NCBI RefSeq assembly: GCF_000208925.1
Contig: NW_001915058.1
Location: forward strand, 1-31,198
Length of the DNA stretch: 31,198 nucleotides
DNA from: Entamoeba histolytica HM-1:IMSS
Taxonomy: Eukaryota > Evosea > Mastigamoebida > Endamoebidae
Reading direction: 5' to 3'
In this document: positions 18,406 through 27,913 of the stretch, one piece after another
How positions within the stretch are numbered: the first letter of the stretch is position 1
Layout: each line of letters starts with the position of its first letter
Notes under the pieces: model-generated
The model's database searches: none
What the model was told of the DNA's origin: nothing
What the model saw: the letters and a program-made list of their open reading frames with translations, nothing else
Position numbers and translations under genes: made by a program

Positions 18406-19017
18406 ATGAAAGCAAGTTCACCAAATCATAAAATTAAAGAGAATTATGAAGTAAAGAAGTCATACAAAGCAACTAATTATCAATGTGCTGTAGAAGGTAT
18501 TCTTATTGCATTAATTGCACAACATTGTACTATAGAAATAAATAAGCCAAGTAAGAAATGTCTTGTTACTCAACAATTTATTAAAGTAATAAGAGTTAAT
18601 TTTAGCCAAGGAGATTCTATTAATGTCTCTATATTTATTAATAATAGATGTAATGAAAGGAAAGAACATGAAATTAAAATGAACTCAAATGTAAGAACAG
18701 CTACTAGAAGAATACAAAGTTATAAACGTATTGAAACAATTCATTTATTAATTGATATATTAAGAGAATATGGATATCTCTTTAAGTCTAAATATGTTGA
18801 AGGGAAAAAAGGAGTTCTTAAATTAGAGAATGTTACAGCAATATACTATAATAATAAACTTCTTCTTAATATTAAAACAATATTTGAACGTGGAATAAAA
18901 ATTATTAATTACTTATATCATAGAACTGCTTCTACCGGAATGGCTTTTCGACTTTCTTCTAAAAATGAATTTCTTTCTTCACTTCTTTATGGTACTTCAA
19001 ATGAAGGAAATAATTAG
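18406..19017 (+). CDS. Basic protein of unknown function (203 residues)
   Basis: I do not recognise this protein. It starts MKASSPNHKIKENYEVKKSYK, has a short hydrophobic stretch (VEGILIALIAQH) too short and polar for a clear membrane helix, and is basic throughout, including an Arg-rich segment (NVRTATRRIQSYKRIETIHLL). The C-terminal part looks helical (LLLNIKTIFERGIKIINYLYH). Its compact, mixed alpha/beta-like pattern suggests a folded domain, perhaps nucleic-acid binding because of the charge, but that is a guess. The ATG at 18406 is chosen because of the strong GAAC/TATA promoter directly upstream; a GTG at 18397 is not expected to start translation in a eukaryote. It converges on the large - strand gene with 270 bp between the stops. 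Confidence 0.75.
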   Translation: MKASSPNHKIKENYEVKKSYKATNYQCAVEGILIALIAQHCTIEINKPSKKCLVTQQFIKVIRVNFSQGDSINVSIFINNRCNERKEHEIKMNSNVRTATRRIQSYKRIETIHLLIDILREYGYLFKSKYVEGKKGVLKLENVTAIYYNNKLLLNIKTIFERGIKIINYLYHRTASTGMAFRLSSKNEFLSSLLYGTSNEGNN

Positions 19018-19287
19018 TCTCTATTTCAACCTTGTTGTGAATAGAGTAAATTGTTCATTATTCTAATTTGAATTAATGTTATTTGGAGGTTCAAAAAGTC
19101 AAAAGTTTCCTATTAATACAATTGATGTTATTGTTAATACTTAAAATATTTTGTTTAATTGTTGCTATTTATAAAAAGTTGCTTTTGAAATGTAATTCTT
19201 CATACCAATTAATTGTTCTTTTATATTTTCTTTTACTACTATAAAAAGAATTAAAAAAATAGTTTTAATGAATTTTCTTCAATTCAT

Positions 19288-22200
19288 TTATTCTTTTTGT
19301 GTTGTTTCAATGAATGAGTCAATTCTTTTACCATTACCACAAACAAATAATTTTCTAATTTTGTTTGTTTCTTCAACAGAAAGAATTAATGATTTAGAAT
19401 CAACAGCTTTCTTTCCTGTTTCTGCAACAATGTCTACGTATTGATTTTTTCCTTCTCCTAATTTTTTTACTAATTTTTTATTAATTTGATAAACAGAAAT
19501 GATTCCAGCTACACTCATAACACTTGGATAAGAAATACAATTATATCCTTTCTTGTATGACATAATATCTCTTGCAGTAATATCAGTATTACCAACTTGT
19601 TGCATTAACATTTTAAGTGCAGTAGTTTCTTCAAACATAGTTTCAGCTAAGAATCGTTTAATATTATCAGTAAGTAATTTATGTTGTGAAGTAAATGCAA
19701 TTTGAATTAAATTAAAGACAAAACGTAATATAACTTTACAATGATAAACACTAGCTTCTTTAGCATAGAAACTTACATAATTCCATAATTTACTAGTATT
19801 ACTTGATTTACTTTTCATTCTAATAACTGCAGTAAATAATTTATCAAAGAAATCTTGCATTTGTCCTTGTTTAGCTATTTCATCACTAGTTAATGGTTGG
19901 TTTGGAGTAGGCTCTTTTGGTGGATGTTGTCCAAGTACTCTTAAAATAGTAGCATACATATCTAAAATTGAATTTAATAATTTTGGTTCTATTTTTTCTT
20001 TCATATCACGAACAGAAGAAGAAATAGCTACATTAACAAATAATCGTTTATTATCTGAAAGTAATTCACATTGTTCTTTAACAGAATAAATATATTTAAG
20101 GCAATCAATCAAATGAGCAAATAATGTTTTATTATGATACTTTTTCATAGTTGGATCAGTTACAATCTTATTAACAATTTGTATAATATTATCAAGACTT
20201 CCTGATGATACTTCAAGTGACTCAAATTTTTCAGATGTACCTGTACAATTACTTCCAAGTTTATCATTAAGAAGACTTTGTTTTAATAATGTTTTAATTA
20301 CACTAATTATTTCTTTCATAAACATTTCATTATCAGTATCTACAGCTTCTTTTAACATTGGTAAACAAATATCTGCAAAGAAATAATCACCAGTAAATCC
20401 TTTCCAAAAAGCATCATTACTTGTAATTCTTGCACACTCTTTAATTGCAAATCTTACTACTTGACAAATCATTTGAATAAATTCATCAGGAGTTCTTGAA
20501 TTTATCATTAATTTAAATGAAGACAATGAATCACGAGAAGTAAGTTGTTCAAGTAATTGACAACGACAATCTTTTGTACACATAATTTTTTGAAGAACTA
20601 AATGGGCACAATAACTAGAATAATAATATTCTGTTTTGATAATTCTTTGAATAACATCTGTTGTACTAAATCGTTTTAATGTTTGTAAGTATCTCATTAC
20701 TTGTACATCTCCCATTCCAATTATTTGTTGTAAACAGAACATAGCTAATGGTGCAATTTCTGGTACTTTCATTGCTTCAGGAATATCACTAAATAATTTT
20801 AATATATCACTATCTTTTTGTGACAACATTGTAACACTACTTTTAACAAGGTCTTTTAAATTTGATTCTTTAGATGTACTATTTGCAATGAGAGAAAGGT
20901 AATATGTCATATGAATCATTTCAATAGTATCTCCACATGGGATAAGTTGTTTCATTTGTTCTATTAAATCAAAGTGTAATTCAAAAACCTCATAACTTCC
21001 ATATGCAACAAGTCTTGAAGCAGCATATAATGTTTCAAGTTTTTCATTCATGGAAAGTTCTTTATTTCCAATAATAAATTGTGCAATGGGAGTTTTACCA
21101 TAATGAAGAAGTACTTCTTTACCAAATGAAGCTAATTTAGCAAGAGTAAATGGACAAATAGTTTGTAATGAAAATTTAAAGAACCAAATAATATTTGGTG
21201 AATTTAAACATTCTTTAAATATATCTCTAATTGTTCTTCCTTCTATACCTGTATCTAACACAACATTAAAGTCATTAACACTCATTGGGAAGAATAATAA
21301 TTTATACATTGCATTAAATGCAGGTCGTTCATTTTTCACTGTATTAATGGCAATAGTAACATTTTCATCTTTCTTTGATGAACACTTATTAGGATTCTTT
21401 TCACTTAATCTAGCTGCTTCAACAATAACATCAAATATAGAAGAAGCCTTATTTGCTTTAAACAATAATTCATCTTTAGCTGTTTTTTCCTCTTTATTTT
21501 GAGCTTTTCTTGTAAGGATATTCATTAATGAAATACCAACTGCTTGTGCAACAAGAACGTCTTGTGGTTCATTAAATTGTTTCTCAGGAACAACAAAAGT
21601 ATTTTCTAATTTAGATAATGCTAATGCACCTCTTAGCTCATCTTTAAATTTAGAATTAGCAATATAACTTTTACGAACTGGTTGTTTAGCACAATTAGAA
21701 ATATTAAAACAATCAGTTGTTTGTGTAAATAAGTGCTCTTCATGAAATCCTTCATACTCAGCTGACATAATTTCTGTTAATTGTGCTACATCTGACTTTC
21801 TTTCTGTTGACATCTTTACCATTAATGCCGCTTCAATTTCTGATGCGTGTGGTGGAAGAAACCCTGCACTTGAAACTTCTTTAATCCATCGTTCTACAGC
21901 ACTTCTATATGATTCATATGAATCAAAATCTGCAACACTTGGTTCAGATGGAATAAGAATTGAATCCCATGGGTCTTTAGTTAATGGGAGATTACTTGTA
22001 GATGGAACATAAAGCTCAGAACCAATAGGTTTTGGTAGTCTGTAATATGATGCAAAGGCATTTGTTTTATTTTTCCATTCTATCCAAGCAGCATCATATT
22101 CTTCAAATGTAGAATAATTATCAGGTTGTGGTCGAGATGGAATAGCTGATAAGTTATGTGGTACATTTTTAGCATCAACAATATAATTTATATCAACTAT

Positions 22201-22356
22201 TTCCCCACTTGGTGTTATTATGTGTGGTTTGTTTTTGTTATTACTTGGTGTTGATTGTTGAATATCAGGAACTGAAAACCCTTTGTATTCTTTCAGACTT
22301 GGTGTTATATATTTTCTAACTGTTTCAAGTTCACCTGGTGTTTGTGTTGATGACAT
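19288..22356 (-). CDS. Large helical protein of unknown function with two N-terminal Trp-motif repeats
   Basis: A 1022-residue soluble protein, not recognised. Near the N-terminus a motif occurs twice, at about 73-98 and 136-161: P-S-x-P, a short spacer, an aromatic pair, E-x-Y, Ala and a conserved Trp (compare YSTFEEYDAAWIEW with FDSYESYRSAVERW). From residue about 230 onward the sequence is almost all amphipathic helix with evenly spaced Leu/Ile, as in HEAT/armadillo-like or other solenoid scaffolds. There is no signal peptide, membrane segment or enzyme motif. The ATG at 22356 is the first in the frame and has a short AT-rich leader. The 743-bp repeat begins 119 bp upstream. I vaguely associate PxxP...Y...W motifs with amoebozoan GTPase-regulator proteins, but no GAP domain is visible here. 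Confidence 0.82.
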   Translation of the reverse strand: MSSTQTPGELETVRKYITPSLKEYKGFSVPDIQQSTPSNNKNKPHIITPSGEIVDINYIVDAKNVPHNLSAIPSRPQPDNYSTFEEYDAAWIEWKNKTNAFASYYRLPKPIGSELYVPSTSNLPLTKDPWDSILIPSEPSVADFDSYESYRSAVERWIKEVSSAGFLPPHASEIEAALMVKMSTERKSDVAQLTEIMSAEYEGFHEEHLFTQTTDCFNISNCAKQPVRKSYIANSKFKDELRGALALSKLENTFVVPEKQFNEPQDVLVAQAVGISLMNILTRKAQNKEEKTAKDELLFKANKASSIFDVIVEAARLSEKNPNKCSSKKDENVTIAINTVKNERPAFNAMYKLLFFPMSVNDFNVVLDTGIEGRTIRDIFKECLNSPNIIWFFKFSLQTICPFTLAKLASFGKEVLLHYGKTPIAQFIIGNKELSMNEKLETLYAASRLVAYGSYEVFELHFDLIEQMKQLIPCGDTIEMIHMTYYLSLIANSTSKESNLKDLVKSSVTMLSQKDSDILKLFSDIPEAMKVPEIAPLAMFCLQQIIGMGDVQVMRYLQTLKRFSTTDVIQRIIKTEYYYSSYCAHLVLQKIMCTKDCRCQLLEQLTSRDSLSSFKLMINSRTPDEFIQMICQVVRFAIKECARITSNDAFWKGFTGDYFFADICLPMLKEAVDTDNEMFMKEIISVIKTLLKQSLLNDKLGSNCTGTSEKFESLEVSSGSLDNIIQIVNKIVTDPTMKKYHNKTLFAHLIDCLKYIYSVKEQCELLSDNKRLFVNVAISSSVRDMKEKIEPKLLNSILDMYATILRVLGQHPPKEPTPNQPLTSDEIAKQGQMQDFFDKLFTAVIRMKSKSSNTSKLWNYVSFYAKEASVYHCKVILRFVFNLIQIAFTSQHKLLTDNIKRFLAETMFEETTALKMLMQQVGNTDITARDIMSYKKGYNCISYPSVMSVAGIISVYQINKKLVKKLGEGKNQYVDIVAETGKKAVDSKSLILSVEETNKIRKLFVCGNGKRIDSFIETTQKE

Positions 22357-22475
22357 GAATCTGAAAATTAATTTTTAGTTTTTTTATATTCTTAAAATAA
22401 TTTTAATGTTCTATTTTTATTAATAACAATATATAATTATCTTTTTTTTTGTTATTTTCTGACTTTAGCAACATT

Positions 22476-23218
22476 AGTCTCATTAATGAAATATGATGAA
22501 TCATATTTTCATTTTTTGAGATGATATAATATGAAAATTGTTGAGTGATTTTATTCATTATTTTGTGTTATATGGTGTTGAATTATTTTTGTGATTTTGT
22601 ATTATGAAAATAGCACATATTATATAAGTAATTCATATTATCTTTCATTTTGATTGTGTTGGGGTTGTTATTGCTCATATGATTAATTATTAATGGTTAT
22701 TGATGTCTTTTATTTGAATTATGAATGAACGAATTAACACAATTGAAATATTTCTACATTATATTCAACAACTTCTCTTCTTTTAATTTATGGTATTTAA
22801 ATTAATCAAAGAAGGATGTTATAAAACAAAACGAATAAAGATAAGATGAAAATACTGGAACGATAATAATCAAAAATAAAATGAAACATTAATACAAACC
22901 AGAAAGATTAAATAAAACAACATTTCCATAAATATGATAATTCTATACTTCAAAATTATTTTTCACTTTCAAAGAATAATAATAAAGACACAATATTTTT
23001 AGAATGCACTGAAATAAAAGAAATCTAAGAAAAGAAGAATAAATTAAAGAATTAATAATATACAAACATATAATCAAAAGTGTCAATACATAATAAAAAA
23101 GAATATAAAATATATTATTCATATAATCAATCATTTTCATAAAATCAAAAATAATTAATTTTCATTCATCCATTTTTATTCTATTCTTTCTTATTTGTAT
23201 TTTATTTCTTTGTTCCAT
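22476..23218 (-). repeat. 743-bp repeat, copy 2 (inverted relative to copy 1)
   Basis: Reverse complement of 14221-14963. No mismatch was seen on reading, so the copies are recent or kept alike by gene conversion. Its inner edge (22476) lies 119 bp upstream of the ATG of the 1022-residue gene, and its outer edge (23218) runs into A-rich (on the - strand) sequence different from that beside copy 1. On the - strand, a degenerate reading frame comes from outside, crosses 23218 and ends about 50 bp inside the repeat. This hints that the repeat is the 3' portion of a larger element here. Confidence 0.93.
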
Positions 23219-23807
23219 CTATTTCTTTCTAAAATGTTAATCTATTTCTTTTATTGTAATTTCTCTTATTTCTTCTTATGTTTTTTTTTCAAATGTTCCA
23301 TCAATAATATTCTCCGTTTGACTCTTCTCGTATTCTTTCTTTTTATTTCTATTTTTGTTTTTTAGTATTAATTGAATATTGATATTAATTGACTCTTTCA
23401 TGTAATTCATTTTAATTGTATTTATCTTATTCATTTATGTGTATTATTTGATTAAATGTTACACATTATTATCTATTGAGTATTTGACTCTATTTTAAAT
23501 CTTAATTTATCAATGATTATTCCTTTCTTCCATTTATTGAAACTTCTTCTATTCTTTGTTTGATTGTTGGTTATTAAGAAATATATTTAATTTGATATAT
23601 ATAATATAATGATATGAATATTATTCATTTTTATTTTAATTCTTTGTCTTTCATTAATGAAAAATTTAAGTTATAAATAACATAACTTTATTTATTATTT
23701 AAATTTTTTTAAATAAAGGAAAAAAAAAACAAAATTTATTCTTCATTAATAAAACCAAAAAATATAATAACTCACCAAACTTAAAATTCAAAAGTATTTC
23801 AACAAAA
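23219..23807 (-). other. 589-bp spacer, partly decayed A-rich coding-like sequence
   Basis: No intact gene. On the - strand (23570-23219) short open stretches read like former protein (RRSFNKWKKGIIIDKLRF; KKKEYEKSQTENIIDGTFEKK) separated by TAA/TAG stops, and the last one runs into repeat copy 2. The right part (about 23640-23807) is AT-rich and probably the promoter of the Bro1 gene; AAAATTCA at 23783-23790 resembles the Entamoeba initiator AAAAATTCA. The coding-like part may be the 5' remainder of the element whose 3' end is the 743-bp repeat. Confidence 0.35.
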
Positions 23808-26567
23808 ATGAAAATAAATGCATTGCCAGTTCTTTTTCAAGGAGATTTATATATTGCCAGTCCTGTTAATTTAAAAGTACTCCGTGGATGTATTCAACAA
23901 AGTAATGGTGATGGAATTGCTTTACAAAAAATTGATAGAATGTCAGAACTAAGAGTTCAATGTGAAGACACTACTAATGGGTCATTAAATTTGTTATTAG
24001 AATATGATTGTTTGTTGGCTCATCTTTCACAAGCACTTTTAGGTGCTCCATTACCAATAGAATTTAAATGGAAAATTCCTATAACAAAAAAGAAAACAGG
24101 ATTATTTTCTATTATTGAAACAACTGAAGTTACATTAGAAGAACAGAGTTCTTCTTCTATTAATTTTGAACGGGTTCATGTATTATTTAATGCTGGATTA
24201 ATTACTTTTAGAAATGCCACTTCATTGGTTAGTTCTATTCCAACAGTTCCTGATTCAGTTAAGGTTTTTTCTAAAGCAGCTGGTATTTTTGTTGCTTGTA
24301 TTGAATTAGCTGATAAATGTGGATTAAAAAAACAATCAAATGATGCAAGGTTATTAAGTACAATATCTCGTGGGTATGCACAACTAGCTATGTATGTAAA
24401 AGCTGTAAATAATAATAGTAGTGTAATGTTAAGATCTAAGATTGCTGGAGGTGCAGTAGATTTATTACGTGATGGAACTAAACTGTTGTATAATTTTGCA
24501 CTTATAGTTGCTCATAATGCAGCAGCAACTGTAAGTGAAGAAAATTTAGAATATGGAGATGCATTATCACATTATAAAGAATGTTTAAAAATTATTCATG
24601 AATCAAATAACTCCAAATTTGAAATAATGGGAAAAGAGATAAAAAGTGTATTTGATTCATTAATGAAAGATAATAATGATATTTATATGAAACCTATTCC
24701 TGATGTAACTCCTGAAATACAAAGCCGTATTGTTGTTACTGACACTGCGTATGAGTTAAAAGACCAAGAATCCCCATTTAAATCTATTGTTCCATTTGCA
24801 CTTAGAGGACCATTACAAAGATACCAAAGAGAGAGTGGAAAAATTGTTAGTGATACAAAAAATGATATTCCTCAATACACTGTTGATGGAGATAGAGTTA
24901 TACAAAACATAAATTTGAGAGAACTTGAAAATGAAGTAGAAAATTTAAATGGAATACCAACAAGACTTAGAATTGTTCTATCAAGAATTAAAGGAAGTAA
25001 TAATATTGAAGAGGTACTTAAACAATTAGAAGAAATGAATGAAAAGAATAAAAAACTTAGAAATGATATTGAAGAAATTAATGAAGAATTAAAAGAAGAA
25101 TCTGAAGAAAATGATATGATGAGAAAAAAATACCAAGAAAGTTGGGATAGACAACCATCAAATATTGTTGGAAGAGAAATATATAATGAAGTTGAAAAAA
25201 TTAGTAAAATTCTTGATTTTAATAAAAATTGTTATTTGGATGGTAAGTCTTTAATTCTTAAAAATGAATTAAAGATTAAAATATTAATGAAAGGAGAAGA
25301 TGAATTAATAAATTCATTACCAAAAAATAATGGAAGTATTTTAAAAGAAATGGTTAGACAAATGACTGAATTATTTGAAAGTTGGAATGAAATTAAAGTT
25401 CAAAGAGAAGAAGCAATGAATCAAATTATTGAATTACAATCAAAACATCAAAAAACATTATTAGAAGAGATGAAACAAGCCAGTGATAAAAATATTTTTA
25501 TTGATTCATTAATAAAAGAATTTGTAGTTCATACAAATGAAATTCAAAAAAATTTAAATCAACAAACAGAATTAATGAACCAAATTTATACTCTTCATAA
25601 TGATATTCTTCAAATTACAACTTCTGTTAATGGCACTAAAACTTCTGTTTGTAATGAATATTCTGAAATTGGTGAAAAATATATTTCAAAATCTCTTCAA
25701 ATCGTTGAAATTCTTGTTCAATTAGAAAGTTTAGAAGAAGATATTAACAAATTACAAAAAGATGTTAAAAAGTTTTGTGAAACAAGAAAACAAGAACTTC
25801 CTATTATTGAACAAAGGGCTAAAGAAAATATAAAAAAATTAGACAATGAAAGAAAGAATCAACAACCTTTACAATATTCACAAAATTCTTATTCTACTAT
25901 TCCTCAACAATATCCTCCTTCTTTTAATCCTCCTCCTTTGCAAGAAAATAACACTTCAAAACCATATCCTTCTTCTTATTCTTCTTCTTATAGCCAAAAT
26001 AAAAATACTACTCAATATCCTTCTTCTTATGTCACTTCCCAACAACAAAATAATCTAACACAATACCCTTCTTCTTATTCTCCTTCTAATCAATTAAATA
26101 ATCAACCACCTTCTTATCCTTCTTCTTATACTGTTTCTAAATCAAATCAACCTGTAAACAGATATCCTACAACTCAAACATCTCCTCCTTCTATTTCAGT
26201 AAATTCATACCATCCAAGTTATACTACAACTAATCTTACACAACCACCACTATATTCACAAATTCCTCAATACCAAAATACACAATATAATTATTCAAAT
26301 TCTACTATTCCTTTAGGAACTTTTCAACCACCAGTCCCTACATTATCTTCTCCAACATCAACCCTTCCACCTCCAACAACATCAACTACTTATCCACTAT
26401 CAGCTCAAGAATTACCATTAAGTAGAGGAACTCAACCTTATCTCTCATCTTCAGTTGGAAGAGTTCAATATGGAACAGTACCTCCTCCTCTTTCTCCTTA
26501 TGGAACTGTTCCAGCACCAGCAACACCATATCACTCTCCATATCCATATGGATATAATCCATTCTAA
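23808..26567 (+). CDS. Bro1-domain protein, ALIX-like ESCRT accessory factor
   Basis: 919 residues in the layout of ALIX/Bro1. Residues about 1-365 form a Bro1 domain (YDCLLAHLSQALLGAPLPIEFKW core; FERVHVLFNAGLI; FSKAAGIFVACIELAD; ALSHYKECLKI), the module that binds ESCRT-III Snf7/CHMP4. Residues about 375-685 are long charged helices with coiled coil (VLKQLEEMNEKNKKLRNDIEE), matching the V-domain. The tail, from about 686, is a Pro/Tyr/Ser/Gln-rich disordered region with four YPSSY units and several PPPL/PPPT stretches; in ALIX such tails bind TSG101, endophilin and similar partners. The expected role is endosomal sorting or membrane repair. E. histolytica also has the adhesin ADH112 with a Bro1 domain, but that protein is shorter (about 687 residues), so this seems a separate paralogue. 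Start: ATG at 23808, with the Bro1 fold beginning at once. Confidence 0.92.
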   Translation: MKINALPVLFQGDLYIASPVNLKVLRGCIQQSNGDGIALQKIDRMSELRVQCEDTTNGSLNLLLEYDCLLAHLSQALLGAPLPIEFKWKIPITKKKTGLFSIIETTEVTLEEQSSSSINFERVHVLFNAGLITFRNATSLVSSIPTVPDSVKVFSKAAGIFVACIELADKCGLKKQSNDARLLSTISRGYAQLAMYVKAVNNNSSVMLRSKIAGGAVDLLRDGTKLLYNFALIVAHNAAATVSEENLEYGDALSHYKECLKIIHESNNSKFEIMGKEIKSVFDSLMKDNNDIYMKPIPDVTPEIQSRIVVTDTAYELKDQESPFKSIVPFALRGPLQRYQRESGKIVSDTKNDIPQYTVDGDRVIQNINLRELENEVENLNGIPTRLRIVLSRIKGSNNIEEVLKQLEEMNEKNKKLRNDIEEINEELKEESEENDMMRKKYQESWDRQPSNIVGREIYNEVEKISKILDFNKNCYLDGKSLILKNELKIKILMKGEDELINSLPKNNGSILKEMVRQMTELFESWNEIKVQREEAMNQIIELQSKHQKTLLEEMKQASDKNIFIDSLIKEFVVHTNEIQKNLNQQTELMNQIYTLHNDILQITTSVNGTKTSVCNEYSEIGEKYISKSLQIVEILVQLESLEEDINKLQKDVKKFCETRKQELPIIEQRAKENIKKLDNERKNQQPLQYSQNSYSTIPQQYPPSFNPPPLQENNTSKPYPSSYSSSYSQNKNTTQYPSSYVTSQQQNNLTQYPSSYSPSNQLNNQPPSYPSSYTVSKSNQPVNRYPTTQTSPPSISVNSYHPSYTTTNLTQPPLYSQIPQYQNTQYNYSNSTIPLGTFQPPVPTLSSPTSTLPPPTTSTTYPLSAQELPLSRGTQPYLSSSVGRVQYGTVPPPLSPYGTVPAPATPYHSPYPYGYNPF

Positions 26568-27059
26568 TTTTATGTTTGTGTTGTTTTTAATTAAATAACA
26601 TTCTTTAAATAAATTATGCTTTTTATTATTATTCATTTTTATAACACTTTTCCTTTTCTGAAGATATTATTTTGATTTAACTCTCATAAAATATTTTAAT
26701 CACTTTATTTATCTTAAAAAATAAAAAGAAGTGATTTAAACTATCTTATGGCTTTAAAAAAAACTTTATCAAATTTTTTTTTGTTTCTTTTATCAGAGTT
26801 TTTTGTATTAAATACAAAATTAGTGATATATTCAAATGGGAAGGCATAATGATTGAAATAAATTTATTATCATTTATATTATTATTTTGAAGAAGTACTT
26901 CTTAAAAAAAAAACAAATAATTCAAAAAGATATTTTTTAAATTAAATAAAGTGTTTTAATTCAGTTTAAACTCATGGGGATATTCTTACTCTTAATGTAA
27001 TAAAATAAAAAATACCTGAAATTAATTAAATTATGTTTGTATTATAAGAAGAGAATAAT
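26568..27059. other. 492-bp convergent spacer, no gene seen
   Basis: It lies between the 3' ends of the Bro1 gene (+) and PSMA4 (-). It is AT-rich with A and T runs. The one structured site is a perfect 14-bp palindrome, AAGAAGTACTTCTT at 26890-26903, followed by a run of ten A. No coding frame or RNA gene is supportable. Confidence 0.5.
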
Positions 27060-27809
27060 TTAATCTCTGTCTTCTACTTGTTCAATTCCACATTCTTTTA
27101 ATAAAACAGAAACTTCACGATCTTTCATAACTTTAAAACTTGGTTTATTTTGATTATCTAATTTAAAAATACCAAATTCTAATTTAGATGGTACCATTGA
27201 TGAACTTTCTACACTTTTACTAAAGATTTTAACTGCTAATTTTTTTGCTTCTTCTAATGTAATATCATCTTTATATTCTGCTTTCATAATTGATTCAGCT
27301 GCTTGATAATTAGCTCCAATAGCAGTAGCTTTCCATCCTCCATAATTTCCACTTGGATCACACATATATAATTGATATCCAAAATATCTATCCCATCCTG
27401 CATATAAGAACGAAACTCCATATGGTCTTAATCCACCATATTGAGTATAACTTTGTTTCATATCACAAATGCGTTGTACTAACATTTCTACTGGTATTTC
27501 TTCTCCATATGTAAATCTATGTTGTTGACATACATCTCTTAAATAATCTACTAATATATTTGTATCTGATGTAATTCCTGCTGCAGCACATGCAATATGT
27601 TCATCTAATTCATACATTTTATCTGCTCCTTTAGACCTATCAACTAATCGTGCAACTCTTTTCTTTTTAGCAGCAAGTAAAATTCCATCTGTAGCTAAAA
27701 TACCAATTGCACTTGATGAATGACTAATAGCCTCCATTGCATATTCTACTTGATACAGTCTCCCTTCAGGGGAGAACATAGTAGTTCTACTATCATATCT
27801 TCTTGCCAT
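27060..27809 (-). CDS. PSMA4: 20S proteasome subunit alpha type-4 (alpha-3)
   Basis: A 249-residue alpha subunit of the 20S proteasome core. It opens ARRYDSRTTMFSPEGRLYQV, nearly the same as metazoan PSMA4, followed by EYAMEAI and the alpha-type signature. GITSDTNILVDYLRD, QSYTQYGGLRPYGVSFLYAGWD and DPSGNYGGWKATAIGAN are also diagnostic of alpha-3. Alpha subunits have no catalytic Thr; they form the outer ring and gate, and the N-terminal tail (YDS motif) takes part in the gate and in docking of regulators. The length agrees with the family (about 250-260), with a somewhat shorter Lys/Glu tail than in animals. It lies 104 bp downstream of the biotin-ligase gene on the same strand. The leader carries a direct repeat of AACCCTTTT. 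Confidence 0.97.
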   Translation of the reverse strand: MARRYDSRTTMFSPEGRLYQVEYAMEAISHSSSAIGILATDGILLAAKKKRVARLVDRSKGADKMYELDEHIACAAAGITSDTNILVDYLRDVCQQHRFTYGEEIPVEMLVQRICDMKQSYTQYGGLRPYGVSFLYAGWDRYFGYQLYMCDPSGNYGGWKATAIGANYQAAESIMKAEYKDDITLEEAKKLAVKIFSKSVESSSMVPSKLEFGIFKLDNQNKPSFKVMKDREVSVLLKECGIEQVEDRD

Positions 27810-27873
27810 AAAACCAATTATTTTTTTTTGTTTTAATTCTTTTTTTAATTTTTTCTCTTTTTGGTTTTGAAGT

Positions 27874-27893
27874 AAAAGGGTTTTAAAAGGGTT
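27874..27893 (-). promoter_or_regulatory. Direct repeat AACCCTTTT upstream of PSMA4
   Basis: On the - strand AACCCTTTT occurs twice with 2 nt between, 65-84 bp before the PSMA4 ATG, in a 104-bp spacer. A similar AAAACCCTT (856-864) directly precedes the ATG of the Asteroid-like gene. C-rich blocks are rare in this AT-rich DNA, so a regulatory role is plausible but unproven. Confidence 0.35.
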
Positions 27894-27913
27894 GAATAAT
27901 TAAATGGAATAAA

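Noticed and set aside
26890..26903. Perfect 14-bp palindrome as a transcription terminator
   Set aside because: Hairpin terminators are a bacterial device; here the two genes are eukaryotic and the palindrome is followed by A on the + strand. It may be chance.
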